From: Hyphomicrobium_A sp965243865
Lineage (GTDB): Bacteria > Pseudomonadota > Alphaproteobacteria > Rhizobiales > Hyphomicrobiaceae
DNA length: 64,000 nt
Assembly: GCF_965243865.1 (NCBI RefSeq)
Contig: NZ_OZ251603.1
Span: 2,976,001 to 3,040,000, forward strand
Direction: 5' to 3'
Position 1 is the first letter of the stretch. Each line of letters begins with the position of its first letter. Of the stretch, positions 57,196 through 64,000 are shown piece by piece. The notes under the pieces were generated by a model. That model did not search any database, was not told where the DNA came from, and saw only the letters and a list, made by a program, of their open reading frames with translations. The position numbers and the translations under genes were made by a program.

Positions 57196-58989
57196 ATGCG
57201 GGCTAGCCTTCGCAAGGTGTTGCACTCATCGGTGACAACCATCGGCGTCCTCACCTTCGGCCTTGGTGCCGCGCAAGCCGCCACCGATTTCACGACAGAA
57301 ACGTCGGCACATTCGCTGTTCGGCAGCTATCTTGCCGCCAACATCGCCAAGAGCATCAACGATGCCGACGCCGCATCTTCGTTTTACGGCAGCGCTCTGA
57401 CGCTCGATCCAAATAACAAGGTGCTCATCGAGCAGGCGTTCCAGACGGAAGCGACCGAAGGGCATTGGGACAAGGCCGTGCCGCTTGCGCGCCAGCTTGT
57501 GGCCAAGGATGCCACCAACCGGATGGCGCACCTTCTGCTCGGTCTCGAGGCCTTCAAGAAGGGTGACTTCAAGAAATCGGACGATGAATTCCGCAAGGCC
57601 AGCGATGGCCCGATCGGCGAGCTGACCAGCGCGCTTGCCCGCGCCTGGGCCGCCGCAGCCGACGGCAATGCGCAGCGCGCGCTCAAATTCCTCGACATGC
57701 CCAAGCAGGCCGAGTGGGCGCAGTTCTATCTCAACTATCACAAGGCGCTGATCTCTGACGTGCTCGGCCGCAGCAAAGAGGCCGAGACCGCGTACGAGCA
57801 TTCGATGCGCCAGGACGCCACCACATTGCGCATCGCGCTGGCCTACGCACGCCACGCCGCGCGCAACGGCAACTTGAAGCTCGCCAACGAGATCCTCGAC
57901 CAGCAGACCGATCGCAACCAGTCAGAGCCGCACGTTCTCGTGCGCGAGCTGCGCGACGAGATCGGGAACGGCAAAAAGACCCCGCTGCTCGTCACCACCC
58001 CGGCCGAAGGCATGGCCGAGGTATTCTATGGTCTGGGCGAAGCGCTCACCAGTGAGGGCGGCCTCAGCATGGGCGTCCTTTATTTGCAGATGGCACTGCA
58101 CGCACAGCCCAATCACGCATTCGCCCTTGCTGCACTCGCCAGCGCTTACGAGACCGGCCAGCGCTACAAGGATGCCATCGACGCCTACAACCGCATCCCG
58201 CCCGGCAGCGCCCTGCAGTCGGCCATCGACATCCGCAAGGCCTTCGATCTCAACTCTCTCGATCGCGATGAAGAGGCCAAGGTCATCCTCGACAAGCAGA
58301 TTGCCGAGAACCAGACCGACCTGAAGCCGCTCGATGCGCTGGGCAACATCCTGCGCGCGCGCAAGCGCTATGCGGAAGCCGCCGACATCTACACCAAGGC
58401 CATCGCGCTGATCCCCAATCCCGATAAGCGCCACTGGAGCATCTTCTATTCGCGCGGCACCTGCTATGAGCGTCTGAAGAATTGGCCGGCTGCCGAAGCC
58501 GATCTCAAGAAGGCGCTGGAGCTTTACCCCGACCAGCCTCTCGCCCTGAACTACCTCGGCTACAGCTGGATCGATCAGAACATGAACCTCAAGGAGGGCA
58601 TGGACCTGATCGAGAAGGCCGTCGCGCTGAAGCCGGATGATGGCTACATCGTCGACAGCCTCGGTTGGGCCCACTACAAGCTCGGCAACTACGCCGAGGC
58701 CGTGCGCTTCCTTGAGCGCGCCGTGGAATTGAAGCCGCAGGACCCCGTCCTCAACGACCACCTCGGCGATGCCCTGTGGCGCGTCGGCCGTGAGCGCGAG
58801 GCGAAATTCCAGTGGGATCAGGCGCTGACCCTTGATCCCGAGCCCGAAGAGGTCGTGAAGATCAAGCAGAAGCTTGTCGAAGGCCTGCCGCCCAGCCTTG
58901 AAGCCCGGGTCGGCGCTCGCGAGACGATGCGTAAGATCCAGCAGAAGCGCCGCAAGGAAACCAAGCTTAACCCTGCCCTGGTAGAGTAA
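57196..58989 (+). CDS. Tetratricopeptide repeat protein (exported)
   Basis: The 597-residue protein has a signal peptide (MRASLRKVLHSSVTTIGVLT ... AQA) and at least seven TPR-type helix pairs; examples are AADIYTKAIALIPNPDKRHW, PAAEADLKKALELYPDQPLA and YIVDSLGWAHYKLGNYAEAV. It resembles periplasmic TPR proteins found beside isoprenoid or outer-membrane genes in this order. It probably assembles partners in the periplasm; no enzyme domain is seen. A terminator lies between it and ispE. Confidence 0.88.
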   Translation: MRASLRKVLHSSVTTIGVLTFGLGAAQAATDFTTETSAHSLFGSYLAANIAKSINDADAASSFYGSALTLDPNNKVLIEQAFQTEATEGHWDKAVPLARQLVAKDATNRMAHLLLGLEAFKKGDFKKSDDEFRKASDGPIGELTSALARAWAAAADGNAQRALKFLDMPKQAEWAQFYLNYHKALISDVLGRSKEAETAYEHSMRQDATTLRIALAYARHAARNGNLKLANEILDQQTDRNQSEPHVLVRELRDEIGNGKKTPLLVTTPAEGMAEVFYGLGEALTSEGGLSMGVLYLQMALHAQPNHAFALAALASAYETGQRYKDAIDAYNRIPPGSALQSAIDIRKAFDLNSLDRDEEAKVILDKQIAENQTDLKPLDALGNILRARKRYAEAADIYTKAIALIPNPDKRHWSIFYSRGTCYERLKNWPAAEADLKKALELYPDQPLALNYLGYSWIDQNMNLKEGMDLIEKAVALKPDDGYIVDSLGWAHYKLGNYAEAVRFLERAVELKPQDPVLNDHLGDALWRVGREREAKFQWDQALTLDPEPEEVVKIKQKLVEGLPPSLEARVGARETMRKIQQKRRKETKLNPALVE

Positions 58990-59016
58990 CCTCGCCAACG
59001 ACAGGCGTGTAATTCG

Positions 59017-59050
59017 AGCGGCCCCGTCAATTCGTCGGGGCCGCTTCTTT
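59017..59050 (+). terminator. Rho-independent terminator before ispE
   Basis: AGCGGCCCCG and CGGGGCCGCT enclose TCAATTCGT; TCTTTAAT follows. It ends the TPR transcript 28 bp after the stop, and ispE then starts at 59066. Confidence 0.8.
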
Positions 59051-59065
59051 AATGGTCGAAGTCCA

Positions 59066-59932
59066 ATGACGGTCATTGCCGAACGCGCGCGCGCCAAGGT
59101 CAATCTCACGCTGCGCGTCCATGGTCGGCGCGCGGATGGTTACCATCTCCTCGAAAGTCTGATCGTCTTTGCCGACGTCGGCGACAAAGTGGTGTTTCGC
59201 CCGGGCGCCACGCCGTCTGTCACGGTGTCGGGCCCCTACATCGGCGCCATCACCGGCCGCAATCTCGTCGACACGACGCTGCAGCGCCTCGCAGCAGCCG
59301 ACCCGGGCCTGACCTTGGGCGCCGTCGAGATCGAGAAGGCGCTGCCCATCGCAGCCGGAATTGGCGGCGGTTCGGCCGATGCGGCGGCAGTGCTGCGCGC
59401 CGTGCGCAGCGTCAACCCGCAAAGCAACATCGACTGGCACGCCATCGCGACCTCGCTCGGCGCCGATGTTCCCGTATGCCTTGCCGATTGCTCCGCTCTC
59501 GTGTGGGGCGTCGGCGAGCACATTGAGCCATTGCCTGCGCTCGCGAGCCTCGATGCCGTGCTGGTCTGTCCGATGGATGCAGCGCCGGTGGAAAAAACAC
59601 GCTCGGTGTTCCGGCAACTCATCACGCCGCCGCTCGAGCACGCCAACCCGCCGGTCATCCCGCCCGAAATGTCGGACGCCGACGCGCTCATCGCCCACAT
59701 GCGCGGGATCGGCAATGATCTGCGCAACGCCGCGCACGCCATCATGGAGCAGAGCGCCTGGGCCGAAGCGGCGCTTGCCGCAAAGCCGGGCTGCCAGTAC
59801 GTCAGCCTGTCGGGTGCGGGGCCGACGTCTTACGGCATCTTCACCGATGCTAGCGCCGCAGCCGAGGCCGCCGACAGCCTCAAGGCGCATCATCCCGATT
59901 GGTGGGTCACCGCCACCACCCTCGGCAACTAA
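59066..59932 (+). CDS. ispE: 4-diphosphocytidyl-2-C-methyl-D-erythritol kinase
   Basis: The 288-residue GHMP kinase phosphorylates CDP-ME in the MEP pathway. It has the N-terminal ARAKVNLTLRVHGRRADGYH, the ATP-binding PIAAGIGGGSADAAAVLR and the C-terminal GCQYVSLSGAGPTSYGIF. ATG 59066 fits. Other isoprenoid genes here are ispG, ispA and a long-chain prenyl synthase at 60614. Confidence 0.96.
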   Translation: MTVIAERARAKVNLTLRVHGRRADGYHLLESLIVFADVGDKVVFRPGATPSVTVSGPYIGAITGRNLVDTTLQRLAAADPGLTLGAVEIEKALPIAAGIGGGSADAAAVLRAVRSVNPQSNIDWHAIATSLGADVPVCLADCSALVWGVGEHIEPLPALASLDAVLVCPMDAAPVEKTRSVFRQLITPPLEHANPPVIPPEMSDADALIAHMRGIGNDLRNAAHAIMEQSAWAEAALAAKPGCQYVSLSGAGPTSYGIFTDASAAAEAADSLKAHHPDWWVTATTLGN

Positions 59933-60034
59933 TCGCTTCCGCTACCGACCGCAGTTGAGGCTGTCATGCTCTTTGGCGCGGCCGTCTGCGTGCGCGACGG
60001 TTGGCGAAGAGCAAGTTTCTATCCGCTCGCGTCA

Positions 60035-60526
60035 CTAACAAAAAAAACAATTCCGGCAGGCGGTGGCGGCCTGCTCGATCTGACCGCTCATGATCTTCGT
60101 GTACTCCGTCAGCTTCGGCTTGAAGCGCTCGCACACGTTCTTCTTCGCTTCCGCCTCGCCGTGCAGCGTCTGCCACTGCTTCAAGTACTCGCTCTTCTTG
60201 GTGCGGAACTTGGCGAACACCTTTTTCAGCGATGCCGGCTCGACGCACGTGCTGACCGCGATCCAGGCGCGCCGCTGCAGATTGAGCTTCGTGCCGCAGA
60301 ATTCCTGCAGCGCATCGACGGTCGCATACTCGTCGACCAGCTTCCACAGGTTCGTCTGCTCGGCCTTGCTCATGTCGGCGATGCCGAGCTTCACCAGCAC
60401 GATGCCCGGTTGCTCCGCAGTCGCCGACTGCGCTGCCGCACCTGCACCGGCCACCAGGCACAATGCGCCAAGGATATAACCGGCAATGCCGGCCTTACGT
60501 CCGATCGTCTGCTTAAGCGAACCCAC
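60035..60526 (-). CDS. Hypothetical exported cysteine-rich protein
   Basis: The 163-residue product has an N-terminal hydrophobic segment (AGIAGYILGALCLVAGAGAA) and a mature helical part with cysteines at LQEFCGTKL, VSTCVEP, NVCERFK and a final TACRNCFFC. The last residues are encoded across a run of eight T's on the coding strand (60047-60040), close to the stop. It probably is a periplasmic protein with disulfides or metal ligands. No family is recognised. Confidence 0.65.
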   Translation of the reverse strand: MGSLKQTIGRKAGIAGYILGALCLVAGAGAAAQSATAEQPGIVLVKLGIADMSKAEQTNLWKLVDEYATVDALQEFCGTKLNLQRRAWIAVSTCVEPASLKKVFAKFRTKKSEYLKQWQTLHGEAEAKKNVCERFKPKLTEYTKIMSGQIEQAATACRNCFFC

Positions 60527-60613
60527 CGGCGTTCCCCGATCCTGATGCGAAGCGCCGAATCCTAGGATGGAGCCCTGCGGCCGGCAATAAGGGCGTATAA
60601 GCCGCCCACGTTT

Positions 60614-61630
60614 TCAGTGCGAGCGATGCACGCAGAACTCGATCACGTCCAGCATTGCGGCCTTTTCGGGCCGATCCGGGAAAATTGCCAGGGCGTCATG
60701 CGCGACGGCACCGAACGAGCGCGCCCGCTCCATCGTCGCTTCGATGGCCTTGTGCTGTTTCATCAAGGACACAGCGCGTTCCAGGTCGCCATCCTGGATA
60801 TCGCCCTCGGCAATCGTCCGCGTCCAGAACCGCCGCTCCTCCTCCGAGCCGCGCCGGAACGACAGGATGATCGGCAGCGTGATCTTGCCCTCGCGGAAAT
60901 CGTCGCCCACCGCCTTGCCGAGGTTCGAGCTGTCGCCCGAATAATCGAGCGCATCGTCGACAAGCTGGAAGGCGAGGCCCAGGTTGCGGCCATAAGCCTT
61001 GAGGGCCGTCTGCTCGGCCGCCGGACGGTTGGAGATCGCCGCCCCGACTTCTGCCGCCGCTGAGAAAAGGGCGGCCGTCTTGGCGTTGATGATGGCGAGA
61101 TATTCGTCCTCGGTCGTCGCCGTGTTGTTGGCGGCAGCAAGCTGCATCACCTCGCCTTCGGCGATAACGGCAGCCGCGTTAGAAAGGATCTTCAGCACCG
61201 GCAGCGAGCCGACATCCACCAGCATGCGGAACGCCTGCCCGAGCAGGAAATCGCCCACCAGAACGCTCGCCTGGTTGCCCCACAGGATGCGCGCCGTCTG
61301 CTTGCCGCGGCGCAGGCCGCTCTCATCGACCACGTCGTCGTGCAGCAGCGTCGCGGTGTGCATGAACTCGATCGCGCTGGCGACGCGAATATGCCCCTGC
61401 CCCGGATAGTCGCACAGCTTGGCGGACGCGAGCGCCAGCATCGGCCGCAGCCGCTTGCCGCCTGAATCGATCAGGTGGTGTGCCAGCTCCGGAATGAGCT
61501 CCACATCCGACACGGCCTTGTCGAGGATGATGCGGTTGATCGCCTCCATATCCGCCGAAACGAGGTCGAGCAGCGGCTGCAACCCATTGGGGCCATTCCG
61601 GGCGGAGTCGAGGGGGATGATCTGGGCCAA
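60614..61630 (-). CDS. Long-chain polyprenyl diphosphate synthase (IspB/DdsA-like)
   Basis: The 338-residue enzyme has the two Asp-rich motifs LLHDDVVDESGLRRGKQTA and FQLVDDALDYSGDSSNLGKA, GGKRLRPMLALASAKL, and the long-chain type RGLR-less C-terminus. It makes the ubiquinone side chain (likely C45-C50). It is paralogous to the short-chain synthase at 20840. The product chain length cannot be read from sequence by eye. Confidence 0.92.
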   Translation of the reverse strand: MAQIIPLDSARNGPNGLQPLLDLVSADMEAINRIILDKAVSDVELIPELAHHLIDSGGKRLRPMLALASAKLCDYPGQGHIRVASAIEFMHTATLLHDDVVDESGLRRGKQTARILWGNQASVLVGDFLLGQAFRMLVDVGSLPVLKILSNAAAVIAEGEVMQLAAANNTATTEDEYLAIINAKTAALFSAAAEVGAAISNRPAAEQTALKAYGRNLGLAFQLVDDALDYSGDSSNLGKAVGDDFREGKITLPIILSFRRGSEEERRFWTRTIAEGDIQDGDLERAVSLMKQHKAIEATMERARSFGAVAHDALAIFPDRPEKAAMLDVIEFCVHRSH

Positions 61631-61736
61631 AGGCGAGTTTCCGGGTTCTCGTTTGTTGCTGTTGGTATAGCCCCGCTATCGGCCCCCGTACTATCAAACT
61701 TTGCCGCAGCCGGTCCAGAGAGGCTACTGTGAGCCC

Positions 61737-61961
61737 ATGCGCGACCTCGTAACCACTAACGATCCGGTCTTGTTGAGCTTTCTCCGTGCCTTGCTCGAGG
61801 ATGCGGGGATCGAGACGGCCTTGTTCGATGGCAACATGAGCACCGTGCAGGGCTCGCTGGGCGCCGTGGTGCAGCGGATCGCCGTGCCTGATGATCGCTG
61901 GGATGCCGCCCGCCGGCTCCTTCTCGATGCCGACCTCGGTCAGTGGATGGTCGAGCCATGA
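61737..61961 (+). CDS. DUF2007 family small protein
   Basis: The 74-residue product MRDLVTTNDPVLLSFLRALL, GIETALFDGNMSTVQGSLGA and VPDDRWDAARRLLLDADLGQ matches DUF2007, a PII-like or signal-transducing small domain. It starts at ATG 61737. Its TGA overlaps the next gene's ATG (ATGA), so they are coupled. Confidence 0.82.
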   Translation: MRDLVTTNDPVLLSFLRALLEDAGIETALFDGNMSTVQGSLGAVVQRIAVPDDRWDAARRLLLDADLGQWMVEP

Positions 61962-62773
61962 CGGATGCTCCGGCAACACAGACGCTCAGCCCCGCCGCTG
62001 GGTCGCACCTCACCGACGACGCCTTCCTCGGCAGCGCGCTGCACATCCTGCAGCAGCGCTCCGGTTATCGTGCCGGCCTCGACGCCGTAATGCTCGCCGC
62101 GACTGTGCCCGCTTCCGACAATCGCCCGCAGCGCGTGCTCGACCTCGGTGCCGGCGTCGGCACCGCGGGGCTGTGCGTCGCCCGCCGCATCGAAACCGCC
62201 GAAGTCGTGCTCCTGGAGCGCGACCCGCAGTTGGCAACGCTCGCCGAAGAGAATGTCCGCCGCAACAACCTCTCCCACCGCGTTCGCGTCGTCACGCTAT
62301 CGGTTGGTGCACCCGCCGCCGAGGTGCGCGCCGCGGGGCTGATCGAGGAAAGCTTCACCCACGTTATCGCCAACCCGCCCTATCACGACACCGGCTCCGG
62401 CACGCTCGCGCCCGATGCAACCAAAGCCGCGGCGCATGCCATGCCCGATGACGAGCTGGATAGCTGGGCCCGCTTCATGGCGCGTATGGCGGCCCCCCGC
62501 GGGCTTGCCACCATCGTACACAAGGCAGATGCGATGCAGCGCGTACTGGCCGCGCTCGATCCGCGCTTCGGCGGCATCAAGATCATGCCGCTCTACCCAC
62601 GCCCCGGAGACAACGCGCACCGGGTCATCGTCGAGGGCATGAAGGGCAGCCGTGCACCATTGCAGCTTCTTTCTGGCCTTGTGCTCCACAGCGAAGGAAA
62701 CGACTTCACACCAACCGCGCAGGCCATTCTGCGGGCTGGAGCAAGCCTGCCGCTGCCTGGGGCGCGCCGCTGA
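61958..62773 (+). CDS. TrmN6-like tRNA (adenine-N6) methyltransferase
   Basis: The 271-residue product has a class I SAM fold (RVLDLGAGVGTAGLCVARR) and the N6-adenine motif NPPYHDTGSG, matching the YfiC/TrmN6 family that modifies A37 of tRNA-Val. ATG 61958 overlaps the DUF2007 stop. In Hyphomicrobiales this coupling with DUF2007 and the prenyl synthase is, as I know, common. Confidence 0.88.
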   Translation: MTDAPATQTLSPAAGSHLTDDAFLGSALHILQQRSGYRAGLDAVMLAATVPASDNRPQRVLDLGAGVGTAGLCVARRIETAEVVLLERDPQLATLAEENVRRNNLSHRVRVVTLSVGAPAAEVRAAGLIEESFTHVIANPPYHDTGSGTLAPDATKAAAHAMPDDELDSWARFMARMAAPRGLATIVHKADAMQRVLAALDPRFGGIKIMPLYPRPGDNAHRVIVEGMKGSRAPLQLLSGLVLHSEGNDFTPTAQAILRAGASLPLPGARR

Positions 62774-62869
62774 CGGCTCCGACCACAACACGGCTCTAGC
62801 CGGGGCGCGGCCAATGCCCTAAAACCGGCGCCTCACCCAACGATCAGATCTTCGCGAGGCTCATACCGC

Positions 62870-63712
62870 ATGTGGTTCTTCGGCCAGGGTCCAGTTGTCC
62901 CAGTGCTGCGTTTCTCCGGTCCGATCGGAATGTCGACGCCGCTGCGTCCCGGCCTCTCGATCGGCCACGCCGCCGGCGCCATCGAGAAGGCGTTCGAACT
63001 GTCGAAGACGCCCGCCGTCGCCATCATCATCAACTCGCCGGGCGGCTCTGCGGTGCAGTCGAGCCTGATCTTTCATCGCATCCGCCAGCTCGCCGAAGAG
63101 AACAAAAAGAAGGTCTATGTCTTCTGCGAGGACGTCGCGGCGTCGGGCGGCTACTACCTCGCCGTTGCCGGTGACGAGATCTACGCCGACGCGTCGTCCA
63201 TCGTCGGATCGATCGGCGTCATCTTCTCAGGCTTTGGCTTCGACAAGGCCATCGAGAAGCTCGGCATCGAGCGCCGCGTCTACACCGCCGGCACGGCCAA
63301 GGACACGCTCGACCCCTTCCGTCCCGAGCGCCCCGAGGACGTCGAGCGCATCAAGGCCGTGCAGCGCGACGTGCACGACGTCTTCATCGGCGTCGTCAAG
63401 GAACGCCGCGCCGGCCGCCTCGCTGCCGCCGACAACGAGCTGTTCACGGGCGCCTTCTGGTCGGCCCCTAAAGCCCTGGAATACGGACTCATCGACGGCA
63501 TCTCGGATGTGCGCACAAAAATGCGCGAGCTGTTCGGCGACAAGGTTCGCTTGAAGGTCGTTCCCCTTGAAAAGGGTGGCCTTTTGAGCCGCTTGCGCCG
63601 CTCGCCGTCCGCCGCGGGTTACGAGGAATTAACGAGGCCACGTCTTGCCTTTGCCGAGGACTTGATATCCGCTGTCGAGGCCCGGGCCCTCTGGTCGCGG
63701 TTCGGGTTGTAA
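62870..63712 (+). CDS. S49 family peptidase (SppA/SohB-like)
   Basis: The 280-residue protein has the ClpP-like fold of signal peptide peptidases. The nucleophile is Ser92 in EDVAASGGYYLAVAGDE and the general base Lys144 in TAGTAKDTLDPF, spaced 52 residues as in Bacillus SppA. VAIIINSPGGSAVQSSLIFH precedes. There is no N-terminal signal or membrane helix, so it may be cytoplasmic or membrane-peripheral. It is followed by a small membrane protein gene. Confidence 0.92.
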   Translation: MWFFGQGPVVPVLRFSGPIGMSTPLRPGLSIGHAAGAIEKAFELSKTPAVAIIINSPGGSAVQSSLIFHRIRQLAEENKKKVYVFCEDVAASGGYYLAVAGDEIYADASSIVGSIGVIFSGFGFDKAIEKLGIERRVYTAGTAKDTLDPFRPERPEDVERIKAVQRDVHDVFIGVVKERRAGRLAAADNELFTGAFWSAPKALEYGLIDGISDVRTKMRELFGDKVRLKVVPLEKGGLLSRLRRSPSAAGYEELTRPRLAFAEDLISAVEARALWSRFGL

Positions 63713-63764
63713 CCTGCGCTGCCGTCTTGAGGGCCGGCGCGCGTTGCATGAGGGAGTGTCACCG

Positions 63765-63983
63765 ATGCCCCAGCTCGTCGCCGCTTTGCTCATCGGCGCT
63801 GGTATTTCTGCTGGCTTCAAATGGATCGCGCGTGAGATGGCGCGTGCGGCCGACGTAGCACGCGAAACTCAGGAGCAGATGGCGCGCGGTCCCGAGCTTC
63901 ACACTGTGCCGAAAGACTTGGGCAAGCTCGAATGGGATCCCGAGGCCGGCGTTTATCGCCCCGCTCGCCACCGCAACGCGTAA
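63765..63983 (+). CDS. Small membrane-anchored protein
   Basis: The 72-residue product has one short hydrophobic segment (LVAALLIGAGISAGFKWIAR) followed by a charged tail ending GVYRPARHRNA. ATG 63765 has AGGGAG upstream. It is probably co-transcribed with the S49 peptidase and may be its partner, but the family is not named. Confidence 0.6.
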   Translation: MPQLVAALLIGAGISAGFKWIAREMARAADVARETQEQMARGPELHTVPKDLGKLEWDPEAGVYRPARHRNA

Positions 63984-64000
63984 AGCTTCAGCCCTTGATA

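Noticed and set aside
57922..59109. Leftward 395-codon frame
   Set aside because: It is the antisense of the TPR gene; composition is Leu/Gly/Val-rich shadow.

Overview
The window looks like ordinary chromosome from a GC-rich alphaproteobacterium of the order Hyphomicrobiales (Rhizobiales), possibly near Hyphomicrobium. The order-level call rests on a CcrM-type GANTC methylase, the mutY-DUF721-dsbA-smc cluster, mtgA next to rpmF, an Omp25/31-like barrel, a phaR/phaA-phaB polyhydroxybutyrate locus, bacterial Ku, a TIGR04283 glycosyltransferase, ETF-QO, and short intergenic palindromes of the kind common in this order. The genus is inference. I see no phage, insertion sequence, integrase or CRISPR array. 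Layout. 1-5.7 kb: a creD 3' fragment, a transglutaminase-like protein with an atypical active site, a regulator-DUF4166-small membrane protein operon with a 22-bp perfect palindrome across the regulator's start codon, then small secreted or membrane genes. 6-8 kb: tRNA-Ser(CGA) and a stand-alone PQQ dehydrogenase with the lanthanide-type Asp. 8.1-15.4 kb: an FAH-family hydrolase, a secreted VWA protein, a giant multispanning coiled-coil protein with a duplicated C-terminal domain, and a thiolase lacking part of its catalytic set. 15.6-21.7 kb: zur-znuC-znuB, ispG, an EF-hand lipoprotein, an outer-membrane barrel and a short-chain prenyl synthase. 21.8-27.6 kb: mtgA with a very long Pro-rich head, rpmF, a membrane protein, and the phaR/phaA-phaB region. 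27.7-32.1 kb: a NYN-LOTUS-like protein, a cupin, gloB, a methyltransferase and a small secreted protein. 32.3-39.2 kb: smc, two DsbA-like proteins, a DUF721 protein and divergent mutY. 39.2-48.3 kb: a DUF937/PRC-barrel protein, an acyltransferase-SGNH protein, an RlpA-like protein, a ku pair, a flavin monooxygenase and ccrM. 48.5-64 kb: a Tat-exported patatin, rnhB, a radical SAM protein, a glycosyltransferase, moaB, an unusual uracil-DNA glycosylase, ETF-QO, a TPR protein, ispE, a long-chain prenyl synthase, a DUF2007 protein, a tRNA-modification-type methyltransferase and an S49 peptidase. How the genes work together. ispG and ispE belong to the MEP pathway and feed the two prenyl synthases. 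phaA and phaB make 3-hydroxybutyryl-CoA under PhaR control. zur-znuCB handles zinc, although the binding protein znuA is not here. mutY, udg, ku and smc serve genome maintenance, and ccrM has four GANTC sites packed just upstream of it. The most distinctive unexplained structure is a modular, hairpin-rich repeat found at three tail-to-tail gene junctions (about 9.1, 20.7 and 45.3-45.6 kb). No single cluster looks like a complete new system. The best candidates are the giant-membrane-protein/VWA pair, the palindrome-controlled DUF4166 operon, the repeat family, and several enzymes with substituted catalytic or cofactor residues.
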